From contig NC_134036.1 of assembly GCF_964204645.1 (NCBI RefSeq), forward strand, positions 2,418,001 to 2,482,000: a stretch of 64,000 bases of DNA, given 5' to 3'. Each line of letters opens with the position of its first letter. The first letter of the stretch is position 1. This stretch comes from Tubulanus polymorphus (Eukaryota > Nemertea > Palaeonemertea > Tubulaniformes > Tubulanidae). Under the pieces are notes generated by a model that was not told where the DNA came from, did no database searches, and saw only the letters and a list, made by a program, of their open reading frames with translations. Both the position numbers and the translations under genes were made by a program. Below, piece by piece: positions 34,889 through 47,265 of this stretch.

Positions 34889-34928
34889 AGGCATTGCCCG
34901 GTTTTGAGCTGGGGATCTAGATGGCGCC
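34889..34928 (-). pseudogene. deleted tRNA-Thr pseudogene
   Basis: Only the two ends of tRNA-Thr remain (GGCGCC start, T arm with mismatches, GGCAATGCC-like acceptor end). The middle, including the anticodon arm, is missing. Its 5' flank is homologous to that of the intact gene at 51960. Confidence 0.85.
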
Positions 34929-35177
34929 GCTTGTGGTCGCTATAGCTCGGACAGACTGCTCATCAGTTCTTCCAGTTGTGACATGTTCGGGTCAGTGACC
35001 AGAGCGTGACCAGTGGGAGTATAGTTGGTGACTAGAACAGACATCAATAATAGAGCAGCAAGTAGAAACGTGACTTAAGCCCAGTATAAAATTCGGTTCC
35101 ATAATCAAACTAACCTTAAACTAACAATTTAAAAATTAGATTTACGTTAAGACAATTTTTTCAAAAAAAAAATTCAC

Positions 35178-35250
35178 AGGCACCGCCCGGATTTGAACCG
35201 GGGATCTCCTGTTTACTAGACAGGCGCTTTAACCGCTAAGCCACGGCGCC
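35178..35250 (-). tRNA. tRNA-Thr(AGT) copy 3
   Basis: Same sequence as copy 1 on the minus strand, with anticodon AGT and intact stems. The transcribed strand runs into a long T stretch. It lies about 250 bp from the deleted pseudogene. Confidence 0.96.
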
Positions 35251-35785
35251 ACTTGTGGGAGCAATCCCTAACAGACCAGTGTCACTTCTCACGTGACTAG
35301 GTCAGTTCTAGTGACTGTCTGTCATATCTTTAAAATGTCATATACGTATCCACAGTAACAGTATTGGCTTATTCAGAAATTTACTAGATATATCGTTGTG
35401 CCGGGTGAAGAACGGTCTTCATTGTTGAAACGTGGTCGAATTTGCATATCTAACTAACGAGTCCAGAGATAATTAAAACGGAAATCAGTTGAGTCTATGA
35501 CAAGCTAATTGGCAGCTGAATACGGAGAATAGCGTTAGTCGATGTGATCAGTAACAGTCAATTAATGGGTTCTGGACACGGTGAATTATCAAAGTCTTCA
35601 GAAGTAAAGGGATTACGTGAAGCGATGGAGAATTCTACTGGGGTTGATGACCACAAAAGCAAATTTTGAAAAGTTCTTTGAGACCACAAAATGTTGGCTT
35701 CAAAAATTCTTTCTTTAACTTGGAACCTTCTTATACAGTTGGTCAAAGGTCGGTTAAGCCTGATAAATACCATAGTATCGAAGTT
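35251..35785. other. unassigned
   Basis: The 5' flank of tRNA-Thr copy 3 (CCCACAAGT next to the gene), then no supported feature. Confidence 0.35.
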
Positions 35786-35945
35786 TTAATTGTCACTACG
35801 TCAACTTTCCGCTGGTTAACTCTAACCAACTTTTCAGTGACTGCAGCCCCAGATAAATACCATAGTAACAATGAAGTTTTAATTGTTGCTATGTCAACTA
35901 TCCACTGCTTAACTCTAATAAACTTTTGAGCAACTGCAACCCGTG
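35786..35945 (+). repeat. dispersed repeat C, two copies
   Basis: ATGTCAACTATCCACTGCTT, AACTCTAACCAACTTTT and GACTGCAGCCCCAGATAAAT present twice about 75 bp apart. Confidence 0.75.
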
Positions 35946-37480
35946 CATATTTTTCTTATCTAAAGTATTCTATCTAAAACAATTGCTATTTGCTATGGAC
36001 CATCATTAAGTTAACCAAGTCCTTCTTGAAAAGACGTGTGGAAGAAGAGGAAATGATAATCGAGGGAGTGATATACTGGATTTCCGAGCCGAGTACTAAC
36101 AGACGCAACCCTCGTACAATCGTTACGCCGCTGCCCTACATGAACAGAATGTGCAATTCCGAAAATCCCGGGTATAGAAAATAGAAAATCCCGGGTATCC
36201 ATTTCATTCTTCCCACGTTGCACTATCTACGCGAGGTCGATCCGCTACAAGACAATTACAGGACTTGAGTATCAGCGCAATGGGCAACATTTAGAAAAGT
36301 CTTTCTATCCTTGGAATACGACAATGTCCTCAACTCAGCTTCGTCGTAGCCAGGGATATGTCTCTAAAGCTTAGTGTCAAAGAAATATCGTTTTGTCGCT
36401 ACGAAGGCCAACTGGCGGCCATAATGTATTCTTAAAAAGTTCATATCCATCACCTTAGAGAGCTCTATAGAAATATTTCATGGAATGTGTTCTAATTTGC
36501 TAAGCCTATGTGTCACGTCACATAGGCTTAGAATTCAGGATTGTATTTTGGATGACTAGAAGATGACCATACTGTATTACCAACTGCTGACTGGCAGCCA
36601 TGTTGGCTTTTCAAATGCTCATAAGCCTATAGCTCCAATCATATTTCATAGGCCAATAATTTGACAATGTAGATTCTTCTAAATGTCATGTATCAAGGCC
36701 AACTATATAGTTGAGCTAGTATATTGTAATGCATATGACTGGTAGCCATATTGGATTCTTGGCAAATAGGAGTAGGTCAATAACTATACGACCAGTTCAT
36801 GAGGAATCTTCTAATTTTGTGAATGTAAGGCGTCAAGGCCAACAAGCTGAGTACAGACTATTCTAATTTATGGCAAAATGGCTGACTGGTGGCCATATGG
36901 AATTCTAGGCCGACATTCGTTAGCCGATAATCCGATGACTATTCGATGAAAAAGGCTTCGGCAAGAAAAAACTAAAAAACTGAAGAGTTGAAATTATCAA
37001 GGGTATAATGCCACAAATATCCGGTGGCGAAATGTGACATTTTATAAAAGTGATAAAATATTTCGAAAGTCGAAACGTCGAGAGTTAGAATCGCGCACGA
37101 CGTTGGAAGAAAATATGATACGCGGTTTTTGTGTTTACACACAGAGCAACCTTGTCATTATTTACGAAAACTTCCGAGGCGACCGCCAACACAACCATCA
37201 CGGTCTCGTCGGAGGAGCGACTGGATTATTCTGGAAATGTCATGGTAGTTTCCAACCGGAGACACTGATACTTTCGGGAAATCAAATGTCCATCCACGTA
37301 TCTATCATTCCTTTATGAAATATCTAATTGGAGTTGAGATTGAGATTGCGACACTCCTTCGAAAAAGATGGCGGTTACTTCCATAGATCAATAAGATCAA
37401 TATATTGATTACAATTCCAATCACTAGTCCTCTGTCTAATGACCTTATTAATAAAAAAATTTCAGACCAGTACAATGTAA
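35946..37480. other. unassigned; old diverged repeats
   Basis: From 36400 to 36910 short segments containing GCTGACTGGCAGCCAT and AAGGCCAACTA recur every 110-150 bp, suggesting a degraded tandem duplication. A 12 bp-arm palindrome lies at 36501-36530. Confidence 0.4.
36501..36530. repeat. perfect inverted repeat, 12 bp arms
   Basis: TAAGCCTATGTG and CACATAGGCTTA flank a 6 nt centre TCACGT. Arms are perfect. Confidence 0.95.
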
Positions 37481-37489
37481 TGCAATTGA

Positions 37490-37680
37490 GATATGAGATT
37501 TGAGAGAGATTGAGATTTGAGAGTGAGATTATGATTTGATTGAGATTTGAGTGAGGTAGTAAGATTAAGATTTGGTATTGAGATTGTGATTTTAGAGTGC
37601 AACTGCGATTGAGATTTGAGATTGTGATGGCTGTGTTTGAGATTGTGCTTGATATCGATAATAAGATTGAGATTGGGGTT
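37490..37680 (+). repeat. GATTGAGATTTGAG low-complexity repeat
   Basis: Short units GATTGAGATTTGAGA and GAGATTGTGATT in loose array. Confidence 0.85.
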
Positions 37681-38144
37681 AATAGACCTTTAAAGGTGCT
37701 GTTATTGGGCTTATTACCTGAACACCTATATATCAACATTGTTTTTTATGCTTTTGAGGAGAAAAAAAACGAAGCCAATACTCGAAACTAATTTATATCG
37801 GCACGACTCAATAATTGACCTTAACTGGAGGACTAGACCTGACAGCAACCACAGCAGGGTCGTCCTGCGTCACTGGCAATGTCTACTGTGGTAATTATAG
37901 GGTAAATAGCTGTAACCGGAAATGTAAGCTACTGCGCCCAGTCGCAATAATGTGCTCTAAACCCTGTCAATATTGTTAGCTTTTCTCCTCCTCTCCTCTC
38001 ACTCACTCTCCCCCACGGTTGTCTGTCCCATTACTACTAATCTGTCTTTAAACAATGCTGTAAGAGTATCGTCTGGTAACTTTGGTTACCTCCATTAGAA
38101 AAAACTTGATCTACGTCAGTCTTTCTACGGAAAGTTAGTTTCGT

Positions 38145-38310
38145 TTTAGAAAAGATGGCCGCCTCTATTTCCACGGGGCTGCCTTAAGAAATCCCCCTAT
38201 GATGTCATCAACTTGATGTGTCACACAGATATTAACACTTTCGGACTTGCATAACATCATTAAACAGTTGTGCTGAGATGAATACATATCCAGAAAAGAT
38301 GGCAGCTCCA
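38145..38310. mobile_element. AAAAGATGGC-family repeat copy
   Basis: TTAGAAAAGATGGCCGCC, CCCCCTATGATGTCATCAAC and a second AGAAAAGATGGCAGC-CCATAGATCACC, related to 5953-6140 and 42960-43320. Confidence 0.55.
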
Positions 38311-38715
38311 TAGATCACCCTATCACCAGGCCCAAGTCAAATTTGGCCCATGTCTAATTGGAGAGCGTGTTCACGCATAAATCACTCACTCGATACTAAA
38401 CAATGCTAAAACAAAGACCAGTCCCAAATTTGGCTCAGGCATGCTACGGCGATTTCGGTTGTGCCAGATAGGCACATGCCCATCCAGCACTTACGTGAAT
38501 AGTTCTGGCTCGACTGATCATTGCAATAGAACTTTGACACTTATGGTCTGGTTGGAAACAAACTGTCTTGTTGCTGATGCTACTGATGTTGCTGTTGCGG
38601 CGGCTGCTGATGCTGTTACTGTTGGTGATGCTCAGTGAAGTGAATAGATTTAACGAGAAGATGATCATTATACAGTAGGTCAGTCTGTCTGGTCACCAGC
38701 AGACAATACGACAGC
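38311..38715. other. unassigned
   Basis: Contains GCTGCTGATGTT-type runs near 38570-38630. No gene supported. Confidence 0.3.
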
Positions 38716-38882
38716 GGTAGGAGCTGGTGCTGGTGCAGGTGCAGGTGCTGGTGCTGCTACTGGTGCTGGTGGTGGTTTTGGTGGTGTTTGTGGTATTGCT
38801 GGAGCTGGTGCTGGTAATGCTGGTGCTGGTAGTGCTGGTAATGCTGGTGCTGCAGGAGCTGGTACTGCTGGCGCAGGTGTGG
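38716..38882 (+). repeat. (GGTGCT)n-like minisatellite
   Basis: GGTGCTGGTGCAGGTGCAGG and relatives. A minus frame through it is an alanine/proline run that is open because of the 6 bp period. The non-repeat part of that frame resembles no known protein. Confidence 0.9.
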
Positions 38883-39441
38883 TGAACTTCAGAAGAAAGT
38901 TGAGCGACACCAACCGTATAAGAACAAAGAACAGAATGACGTCATCGTCAATGCGGTCTGTTGCCGTGATATTTGATGGCAATGACAGATGGACACAGGA
39001 CCACCGCGCAATAGTAGCAGGCGTGATGTGTATTGATAAACGGCCGGTCGAGACGTATTTGGAATACAAGTCACGTATTTGATCTGACAGAAAAAGAGAG
39101 AAAAGGGACACAAAAAGAGACCGATTGGGGTTATGTATATATATGTGTGTTTAGATGGTTCATTAAATGTGACCCTGGCATGCGAGTACTGTGTGTCTAG
39201 CGAAAGATCAAGAGTGGGTGATTATTGACAGGAAATTCACCGCTACTGGCGAGGAAACTACGTGTTTTATAGTGGGATACTAAACGTTGAAATGAATCCC
39301 GATTGAATACAAGAAATTTCTAATATCACGATTAGATGTTTTCTTGATAAGAGACTTAAATCTGAGGCAAACTGGGATAAACCACCAAACCTTGGCAATG
39401 GAGGATCTGGTATCCCTGCCCTGCCAAGGGACGATACAATC

Positions 39442-39630
39442 CAGGGGTGGATTCGAGGGGAGGGTACAAAGGGTTCGCAACCCCTCTTAAAGATGTCAAG
39501 TTGCCTAGAATGTTACTGGAAAATGAAAAATATTAAACTCATACCTAAAAAGTTTAAATACATAAGCTTGCCCTATGTACTTCCAACAAACGTTTACCGA
39601 TAAACTTTCTGGACCCTAGATCCGCCCCTG
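39442..39630. mobile_element. hAT-like MITE candidate
   Basis: Left end CAGGGGTGGATTCGAGGG and right end (reverse complement) CAGGGGCGGATCTAGGG form imperfect terminal inverted repeats about 190 bp apart, with no coding capacity. CAGGGGCGGAT-type ends are typical of hAT-derived MITEs. I could not see a convincing 8 bp target-site duplication. Confidence 0.55.
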
Positions 39631-40057
39631 CCTTCAAGGGGAGCGTTGCCGGATACAACAAATTCTGTAAGTTAAGCACCTGTTATACGCGAAACTGTCA
39701 CACGAGTCGATTTTCTTTAACGAACTGCGTCCAGATGAAAAAACTTGTTTTAGCCGTGACTCTCCTGGCGGAAAACGTCGATATATCAATCTCGTGATTT
39801 CTCTCGACAAAAACAGACGATTCAATTCGATTAAAGCGAATTGAAACGTCGTTAAAATCTACTTAATATCATCTCGTTTCACACATATCGCCTTCACCGT
39901 AACCCTCACGCACGGCCTGAATCCGGCTTGTGACTCTAAACGTGCTCTTATTAAACGTCGAGTGTTGTTGTGTGTCTAGAATCACAGCAGCGGAACTACG
40001 AAAACTGAAAGGCTCGAGTCGAAAAGGGAAGAAGCGGTCATGTCGAAAAATAACACC
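39631..40057. other. unassigned
   Basis: CpG-containing DNA with no supported feature. Confidence 0.3.
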
Positions 40058-40345
40058 CAATCATGCAATTGATGAGTGTTGAACTGGGAAAACTGTAAGG
40101 CCATTTCTGTGATGATGCCACAGGCTACTGGCGGGGTGGTACTACCATCGGAGTAAGTATCTTTTGAAAAAAATTACACCGAATGATGAAATTGATGAGT
40201 GTTGAATCAGGAAAACTGTAAGGCCATTTCTGTGATAAAGCGGCCACTGGTGGGGTGGTACAACCCTCGGTGTAAGTATCTTTTGAAAAAACCAATGACA
40301 CCCAATGATGCAATTGATGAGTGTTGAATTTTCGGCAGGTTTTAA
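40058..40345 (+). repeat. 123 bp tandem repeat, ~2.3 copies
   Basis: AATTGATGAGTGTTGAA recurs at about 40067, 40190 and 40313; units contain AACTGTAAGGCCATTTCTGT and GTAAGTATCTTTTGAAAAAA. Confidence 0.93.
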
Positions 40346-41540
40346 TGATATCTGTCTGCATGAAAAGGACAACCTCAGTGGGATGGCAAGGGCCCCGAGG
40401 CATAAACCTGTCCCTGAGAAGGTCCTGCTTCAGACAGGGACCCCAATTCATTAATGTCCGCAATAACATCCCTGAGTTTATCTTTTCCTAAATCCGTCCC
40501 AGAATCATGAATCAAAACGGTACGGGTCGTGGATATTCCGTTACTACCACTAATGCTCGCTCTCCTCTCTCTCTCTCTCTCTCTCTCAACAGACGATGAT
40601 GAATTCTAAGCGCATTTCAAAAGTCGCTTATAATGATTTATGGTCGTGATGACGTTTGCGTGGAGGATAATGAAATAGTGCGCTAACGGCGAAATACTGC
40701 AGAGTCGCGAACATCTTCTTACCAGATCCTTTCAATCGTATCAGCACCTTAACAATGATGTCATCAAGAAGTAACATTCCATCGAACACGACTTTGGAAG
40801 AAGCACCTTCTAATCAGGGCTCAGGGGAGAAAACAAAAGGTAGAAGACAGAGGAATGGAGAGGGAGACAATGGAGAATGGTAGGGAGAATGGAGAGAAGG
40901 GAGAATGGAGAAATCTGTCATTGGGAAATGTGTTTACTGAGCACAGCTCTTCAGAGAAGGAGCGAAACAGGACGAGATCGAGTGAATGGTAGATCGGAGG
41001 TTTAAGATGGAGTGTGACAGCACCAGAGAAGAGGCTTGGAGAACCGGAAGGTCAGAACTGATGCAAGATGATGGAATAGGGAGTGTGCCGAGAGACAAAG
41101 ACGTTACTTTCCCCCTCTATCGCGGCTTTGGAAAATCTCAACGGAGAAAGCAACACGGAGAAGACAGAGAGACAAAGATAGGTGGTTATAGATGGGAGTT
41201 TGAAAGTTAGCTGAGGACAGTGGAAGAAAAAGAAGTGGTCCGGCCTCGGAGAAGGAGTCAAGAGAGGTCGGAGGGAAGGACAGGAGAGTGATGGATGTAC
41301 GGAGACTATCAACTGATAATTATGTGCAGATAAAGCAAATACGGATATCGTGACATCTATTCATAAAACACAAATAACAACTGCAGTTCAATCAGAACAG
41401 TTTCCGATACCAGCTGCAACAGCACCATCAGCTGCACCATCAGCTGCACCAGCATCGTCATTATATATATGGAATACCGATAATTCTAATAATCACAGGC
41501 GTATAGATAGATAGACCCAAAGATAATTGAATATCAGCTG
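40346..41540. other. unassigned, with CT run 40560-40590 and GA-rich 40845-41300
   Basis: Open frames on both strands at 40986-41312 come from purine richness. No gene recognised. Confidence 0.35.
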
Positions 41541-41544
41541 TAAA

Positions 41545-41550
<6 letters not shown>

Positions 41551-41582
<32 letters not shown>
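41551..41582. repeat. (AT)n microsatellite
   Basis: About 16 AT units. Confidence 0.95.
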
Positions 41583-41584
<2 letters not shown>

Positions 41585-41916
41585 ATATCGACAATCTGTT
41601 AGTACCGGATTCCCTTGACAGATGGCGCCACTGTTAGATGTATATGCTAACAGCTAACAGCGAACAGTTTGTTACTCGAATAACCCTTTTCGTATGACGA
41701 TTTACAAACTTAAGTGCCTAATATTCTTCCTTAATTTAGTCAATAAGTACATTCACAATAATAATATAACATCGTAAGAACAGAGTATGCGTAGATAGGT
41801 TCTATTTACACAAAAGCACGCGAATTCCTATCAAAAGTGGTGCATATCCTTTCCGATGTTTGCCCAGTGACGGATATGGTGTTAGTTGCTTGGTGTATTA
41901 TATACACATGTACAGT

Positions 41917-42250
41917 AAAACCTCCCTTAGTGAACACCTCCCTCAGTGAACACCTTTATTTAGTGAACACCTCCCTCAGTGAACACCTCCCTTAGTGAAC
42001 ACCTCCCTCAGTGAACACTTTTCGCCCGGAACCAAATTTTCCCTACTCATTTTCAATTAAACAGAACCTCCATTTAGTGAACACCTCCCTTAGTGAACAC
42101 CTCTATTTAGTGAACACTTTTCGCCCGGAACCAAATTTTCCCTACTCATTTTCAATTAAACAGAACCTCCATTTAGTGAACACCTCTCTTTAGTGAACAG
42201 TGAACACGTTTTCTGGTACCAAATGAGCATTATACCTCTCTATAGTGAAC
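41917..42250 (+). repeat. 17 bp TTTAGTGAACACCTCCC array
   Basis: About 14 copies of TAGTGAACACCTCCC-type units. Two longer blocks (TTTTCGCCCGGAACCAAATT ... TTCAATTAAACAGAACCTCC) are interspersed. The array begins TACAGTAAAACCTCCCTTAG, which resembles pogo/Tigger-type transposon ends, so it may have grown from one. Confidence 0.9.
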
Positions 42251-42357
42251 AGTGGCCCAGAGAGTCAAAATTTGCTAGTAGACTCATTGTTATCAGTATC
42301 TAGTGTACATCATATATGTACATAACTCATGGTCATTAGATGGCTAGTTATCTTTAA

Positions 42358-42638
42358 CCCTTTCAGTGTGTCTACACCGCAGTGCGGTGTACGAATCAGT
42401 GATGGATTTTGCTAGTACACTGCACTGCGGTGTATTGATGTAATCAGTAATTATCTCTCTTGAAAAATGGCAGCATCTGTCAAACATAGTGAAATACTAG
42501 TAACTAACGATACACCGCACCACGGTGTAGACGCACTATAGTGGTATTCCCGTTATTCAACACACTAGGGTGGAATTTTTGTAAATTTTCAAATTATCTC
42601 CAGCACTATAGGGTATTAATTAGTCAGCACTGAAAGGG
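42358..42638. mobile_element. piggyBac-like MITE
   Basis: A 281 bp element flanked on both sides by TTAA (42354-42357 and 42639-42642). Its ends are CCCTTTCAGTG and the exact inverse CACTGAAAGGG. TTAA duplication with CCCTTT-type termini is the signature of piggyBac-superfamily elements. The interior has no coding frame but several short palindromes (ACACCGCAGTGCGGTGT, ACACCGCACCACGGTGT). Mobilisation would need a transposase from elsewhere. Confidence 0.85.
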
Positions 42639-42642
42639 TTAA

Positions 42643-42959
42643 TAGTGTTTATAGGCAGTACACCTACATGTTTATTAAATTTAGAAAATTCACTGGAAAT
42701 GGTCTGAGAAATGCGCGAAGCACCACAAGGCCATCTACGACGGCCGAGACACGCGTCGTCATGCGATTCGAAATACAACCCGTCATTCGCTCGTGTCTAG
42801 ATGAAAGTAACACGTGGTGGTATTACGCACGAGTGTCGTGTGTCGGCATGGTGAAGAAGCCAACAATACTAGACACACCTTTAGGGAATTGCACGACAAA
42901 CAAACAACTATCTATCTAAAGACACCCTATTGACATTATCAACTAGAGGCGATTTCAAC
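42643..42959. other. unassigned
   Basis: An 83-residue plus frame (42668-42919) without recognisable motif; no splice structure seen. Confidence 0.3.
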
Positions 42960-43320
42960 ACTTTTTGAAAGGATGGTTGCCCCATTGCTATGGCAAATTG
43001 ATGCAGTAATATAAAACTATCAAAAGAAAATGTCTGCTTTCATAAATCACCTTTTGACGTCATAAAATTGATGTGATCATATTAGATACTTCTAGAAAAG
43101 ATGTCTGCATCCTAAATCCCCCTGTGACATCATCAAATTTATGTGCTGACGGTTCCATAACAGATTTAACTATGGCTACAAGTGATAAGCATCTTGGGTC
43201 GATATTAGAGCATGTAAGGGGGGATTTATGGAGCAGCCATCTTTTCAAGAAGTGTCTACGTCATTACATCAATTCGATGATGTCATAGGTGGATTTACAG
43301 AGGAAGCCATCGCTAGTAAA
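42960..43320. mobile_element. AAAAGATGGC-family repeat, composite copies
   Basis: Two or three degenerate copies: CTAGAAAAGATGTCTGCATC, CCCCCTGTGACATCATCAAA and GGAGCAGCCATCTTTTCAAG, with GATGATGTCATAGGTGGATT. Confidence 0.55.
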
Positions 43321-44035
43321 AGATTCATACAGTCATTATACGGCTCTGATAGATCACAGATATACAGTTCTCAGTTGGTCTCTTCTCTTGTTTCGGTATT
43401 ATACATTCATAGCAATCAAATTGCTAATATAACATGATATTTCAAGGCTGCAACACGTCCGGTATTTATTGCGATACCTGTAGCACCGGGCTTACCAATC
43501 AAACTCTACCCTCCGGAGGAATCTATCAACCCCCTACAGCCAAAATAGAGCTACCTATGAAACACGAGGCTTATTGAGTATTGCAATACCCACAATGGGA
43601 TCTAATGGACAGAATTCCTCCATTCTCTGGGATGAGAAAAGAACGGCAGCTTTATCCAAACCAATGTATAGTAGTCGAATTTATAAGAACTGATGGAAAA
43701 AACCAACTGTCATTGTCGGGATTCAGTTCATTGTCAGGGGTTGAAATTCTCACAGCTACGAAACCACAGAAAGAAACTGAGTTTAAGAATTTTATTGTTG
43801 TTTGTTTTGTATTTTATCTCCTCTAATCTCTGTATATAGCCCGTCATATGCTTTCTGTATTATTAATTTTCAACATAAACACTATTGTTGATGTAATTCT
43901 GTAGGACTACTGAGCGTCTGTTTATGTTAAGACAAACAGTGAAAGAGTGAGACCAATTTCACATATCACAATCCAAACAAGAAATGTCGGTTTTTTTGGA
44001 TAGACGGCAATCATTATTATCATATTTAAATAGAA
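43321..44035. other. unassigned
   Basis: The 81-residue plus frame at 43581-43826 resembles no known protein. Nothing else seen. Confidence 0.3.
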
Positions 44036-44037
44036 AT

Positions 44038-44225
44038 GGTCATTGTCAACTGTCATTGTCAATGTCATTTGTCACTACTGCCTTTTTTCACTGCCGTCGC
44101 CGCCATTGTCAACTGTCATTTTCGCTGTCATTAGTCACCTCTGTTGTTGCTGCCGTCTTTTTTTTTCTCCGACATCGTCGTCGGTTTCACCTGTCATTTG
44201 TCACTGTCGTTATTGCTGTCATTCT
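44038..44225 (+). repeat. CTGTCATTGTCA-type short repeats
   Basis: CATTGTCAACTGTCATT and related words recur loosely. Confidence 0.7.
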
Positions 44226-44709
44226 TATTCTCATTCTCATCGTTTTTCTAGTTTCAAGATTCGATGTATTTCTCTCCTCCCGAGACGGTTACAGTGTCTT
44301 ACACGGTAAGAGACGATCATTTTTCGTTAAGATGTAAATCTCTGTGGAGTTCACGTGCTTTAATTCTACTAAAGCCGTTAAAAGCAATCGTTTGGTTTCA
44401 CTTCAAGTTAAGTTTTTTCGTAAAATCTCGGCGTCGGTTTTCCGAGAAAAGGACACCGCAAAAAAATATCTAATCAGTCTCATTTCTAATGCCAACCCAT
44501 TACAAAATGACGAATTTACCTTCAGATAACTGTAGAAAAGTCGAACGTTGCAAAAAATGTTGCTCAGAAATTCTGTATGTGGACAAATTGATATATGATG
44601 AGTTTTTGTAATGATGGAAATGTTCTGAAATGGGAGACGAACACAAAACAGCAGCAAGAAACAGGAGGGAGAGCGCCGGGTCACGCAACTCTAACTGTTA
44701 GATTTATTA

Positions 44710-44990
44710 ACACATCAATACGGCTTTTCTCTCCACTGTCACTCTCCACTTACCCTCTTCTCTCTCTCCTCTCTCTTCCCTCTCTCCCTCTTCTCTCCTC
44801 CCTCTCTCCCTCACTCTGCTGTCACTCTTCTCTCTCGCTCTCCTCTCACCCTCTCCTCCCTCTCCCTCTATCCCCCTTTTCACTCCTCCCTCACTCCCCT
44901 CTCCCCGCTCAAACAGTTCTATGTCTACATAAATCTCTCCTCTCTTACTAACATCCATGTCTCCCATACTCTCACCCCCCTTCATACGAC
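44710..44990 (+). repeat. pyrimidine-rich tract
   Basis: CTCTCTCC- and CCCTCTCC-like runs; the corresponding open frames are artefacts. Confidence 0.9.
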
Positions 44991-47180
44991 CTGTTGTACA
45001 AATCGACCAGTAAAACATACGTTAGTACTTTACTCGAGCAACAGAAATATGTGATGCATATTTTGTTTGTTTTTTTCAGCAGATGAGAGGAGGATAGTAA
45101 AATAAAGAATGCTGCTGTCGACCGCTGCAAACTCCGAACAACAAACTGATGCAGCAGAATTTCACTTCACGCTGTAAAAAGAGTCGTAACTACGAACTAG
45201 TTACGCTCGAGGGAGTTGGGTATTTCAACGATGTTTGAAAGACCCCGACGACATGTTTCATGTGTTGTTTTCGAGATGTTAAATCAGATGATATCGATTT
45301 TTCTCTCGGTCTTGAAATCTCCGAGAAAAAAAATGTCGACGGCGCGAGATTGAAAACTTCGCCGAATCGCGTATCGAGCTGCGATGGGCGAAAAAAACTT
45401 TTTCATCTCCCCCGGAGCAATTCGAAAAAGAAGCGTACTACAGTTGTTTAAGTGGGTTGTTTTCACCTCCAGCGTCTCGTACTAAAAATTGTAGCGTGTT
45501 GTTTTTACGCAGATTATCGAAAAAAATTTTGTCGTTGCGAAAAGGGTAATAATTCGCCTCGGTCATTTGCCTCTCCGTATAAACAGGGTCCTTTATATTG
45601 ATATATCGCGTATTGATATATCATATTAGACTGAACATGTGAGGTAGCAACCACCCGAAATATTTCTACTATCCTAAGAATAAAAAATTTGGTCTTTCAA
45701 AAAATTGTACAATTTTACATTTATCTTTCCCTATCATTTTCTTCGCTTTTTTATCGCTTTAAAATCATTTTGGACGGACTGAAGAAAGTTGGTAGGAACC
45801 ACCTGAAATATCTCTACTTTTTAAATATACTTTTTAAGTGTTTCAACAGTTGTAGGAGTTTAGGGGATAATCCTAGTGTGAAATTTCAAACGGAGCTTGA
45901 GATTGTAATCTTAACTGCTGTTTTATCACATGAACTATTTAATTATTTACTCCACGTCGATCTAAAGCAACATGATTCCCCGGCAAACACCACGCATTTT
46001 GATTTTCACGATACTCTATTTATATCCTGCCGACAAAACTTTCTTCGTCTGAATCCAAAAACCGACATATTGAAATATCAACATCGGATGCCGAAATATG
46101 GAAATATCAACAACGCCGACGATATTTCGATTCAAGACAGACGCGCGAAAATCACAATTGAAATACAAATCGACCAAATCAACTTAGTAAAATAAAAACA
46201 AGTAATAGATTTAAATTAAAAACGAACCTGTTTTTATAACTTGTCCTCAATCTGTCTACGTAAGTCTCGTATTTTATAATCCGCACGTGGTTATAATCCC
46301 CCTTAATCCGCGCGCACGCAAACGTAGATAGATAATCCTCACTATCAAAATATCAATCCTAAATCCTATAAATACGGGTTTCAGTCGTTCTTTTTTTGGC
46401 TCCGATATCAGTTTAGGAAAAATTAAAATCGTCCGAATTCGTAACGAGTTATAATCACTTTTAATCAAGAGATGATGAATTAATCTTTCACGCGCGTCGT
46501 ACAATTAGATCTTAATCCTTGTTTTGAAGCCGATAAAATCTCTTTGAGTAGAAGTTATTGTTAAGTTCGAAGTTTTGAAAGCCGCGCACGACGAGGACGA
46601 GGTATTGTTGTGAGGCGTGTTACACGTGTGTCGCTAACAGACCGACTGATCATCGTCGGCGGCGACCGTCGTCGCTGCTGTTGCTGTTGCTAACAATCGA
46701 TTTGTCGGTTAGTGATTAAACGGTTTGAATCTCGACGAAGCGATGGAGATGAGTGACATGTGAACGGCTGAGACTAGCTCCGCGCCGACGCGTCACGGTC
46801 TCAGCTCCCGCATTCGCGACGCAACGCAACTCATGGGACTCATGTTAGAAATATAGAACAACTAGCAACTTCAAATACAAAGAATAAAATATTCGTAGAT
46901 TTGTGCAATTTTGAAAATCTAAGAAACCCACGATATCAATTGAGAGAACTTTTACCTGTTTTTTAAGGGTTAAGGTAAGGGTGGCATCTATCCACCCATC
47001 TTCGGAGTTTATTTCAAATTCCAGCTAACAATCTACCATTACAAAAGAACAGTTGTTAAAATTGACGTTTACTTTTAATCTCAAATTGTTGGTTTAATTG
47101 CTATTGGTTACGCCAAAGAGAGCAACAATATTCGAACTTAACTGTTTTAAACTTGAAACTTCTCGTCAAAGAGAACCCTA
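44991..47180. other. unassigned; CpG-richer 46.5-46.8 kb
   Basis: The longest frame (45689-46195, 168 codons) shows no domain, repeat or splice context. ATTGATATATCGCGTATTGATATATC lies near 45598-45625. GTCGTCGCTGCTG-type sequence at 46660-46690. Confidence 0.3.
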
Positions 47181-47182
47181 GA

Positions 47183-47265
47183 AAAACCTCACTAACCAGT
47201 GGTGGTATCATTGTCTTAATAAAACCTCACTAACCAGTGATGGTGTCATTGTCCTAATAAAACCG
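47183..47265 (+). repeat. 38 bp direct repeat, 2 copies
   Basis: AAAACCTCACTAACCAGT followed by GTGTCATTGTC-TAATA twice. Confidence 0.85.

Noticed and set aside
38680-39111. 143-residue Ala/Pro-rich minus frame
   Set aside because: Half is a GGTGCT repeat and the rest shows no recognisable motif or splice site.
45689-46195. 168-residue plus frame
   Set aside because: No domain, repeat, signal peptide or splice signal recognised; length alone is not enough in AT-rich DNA.
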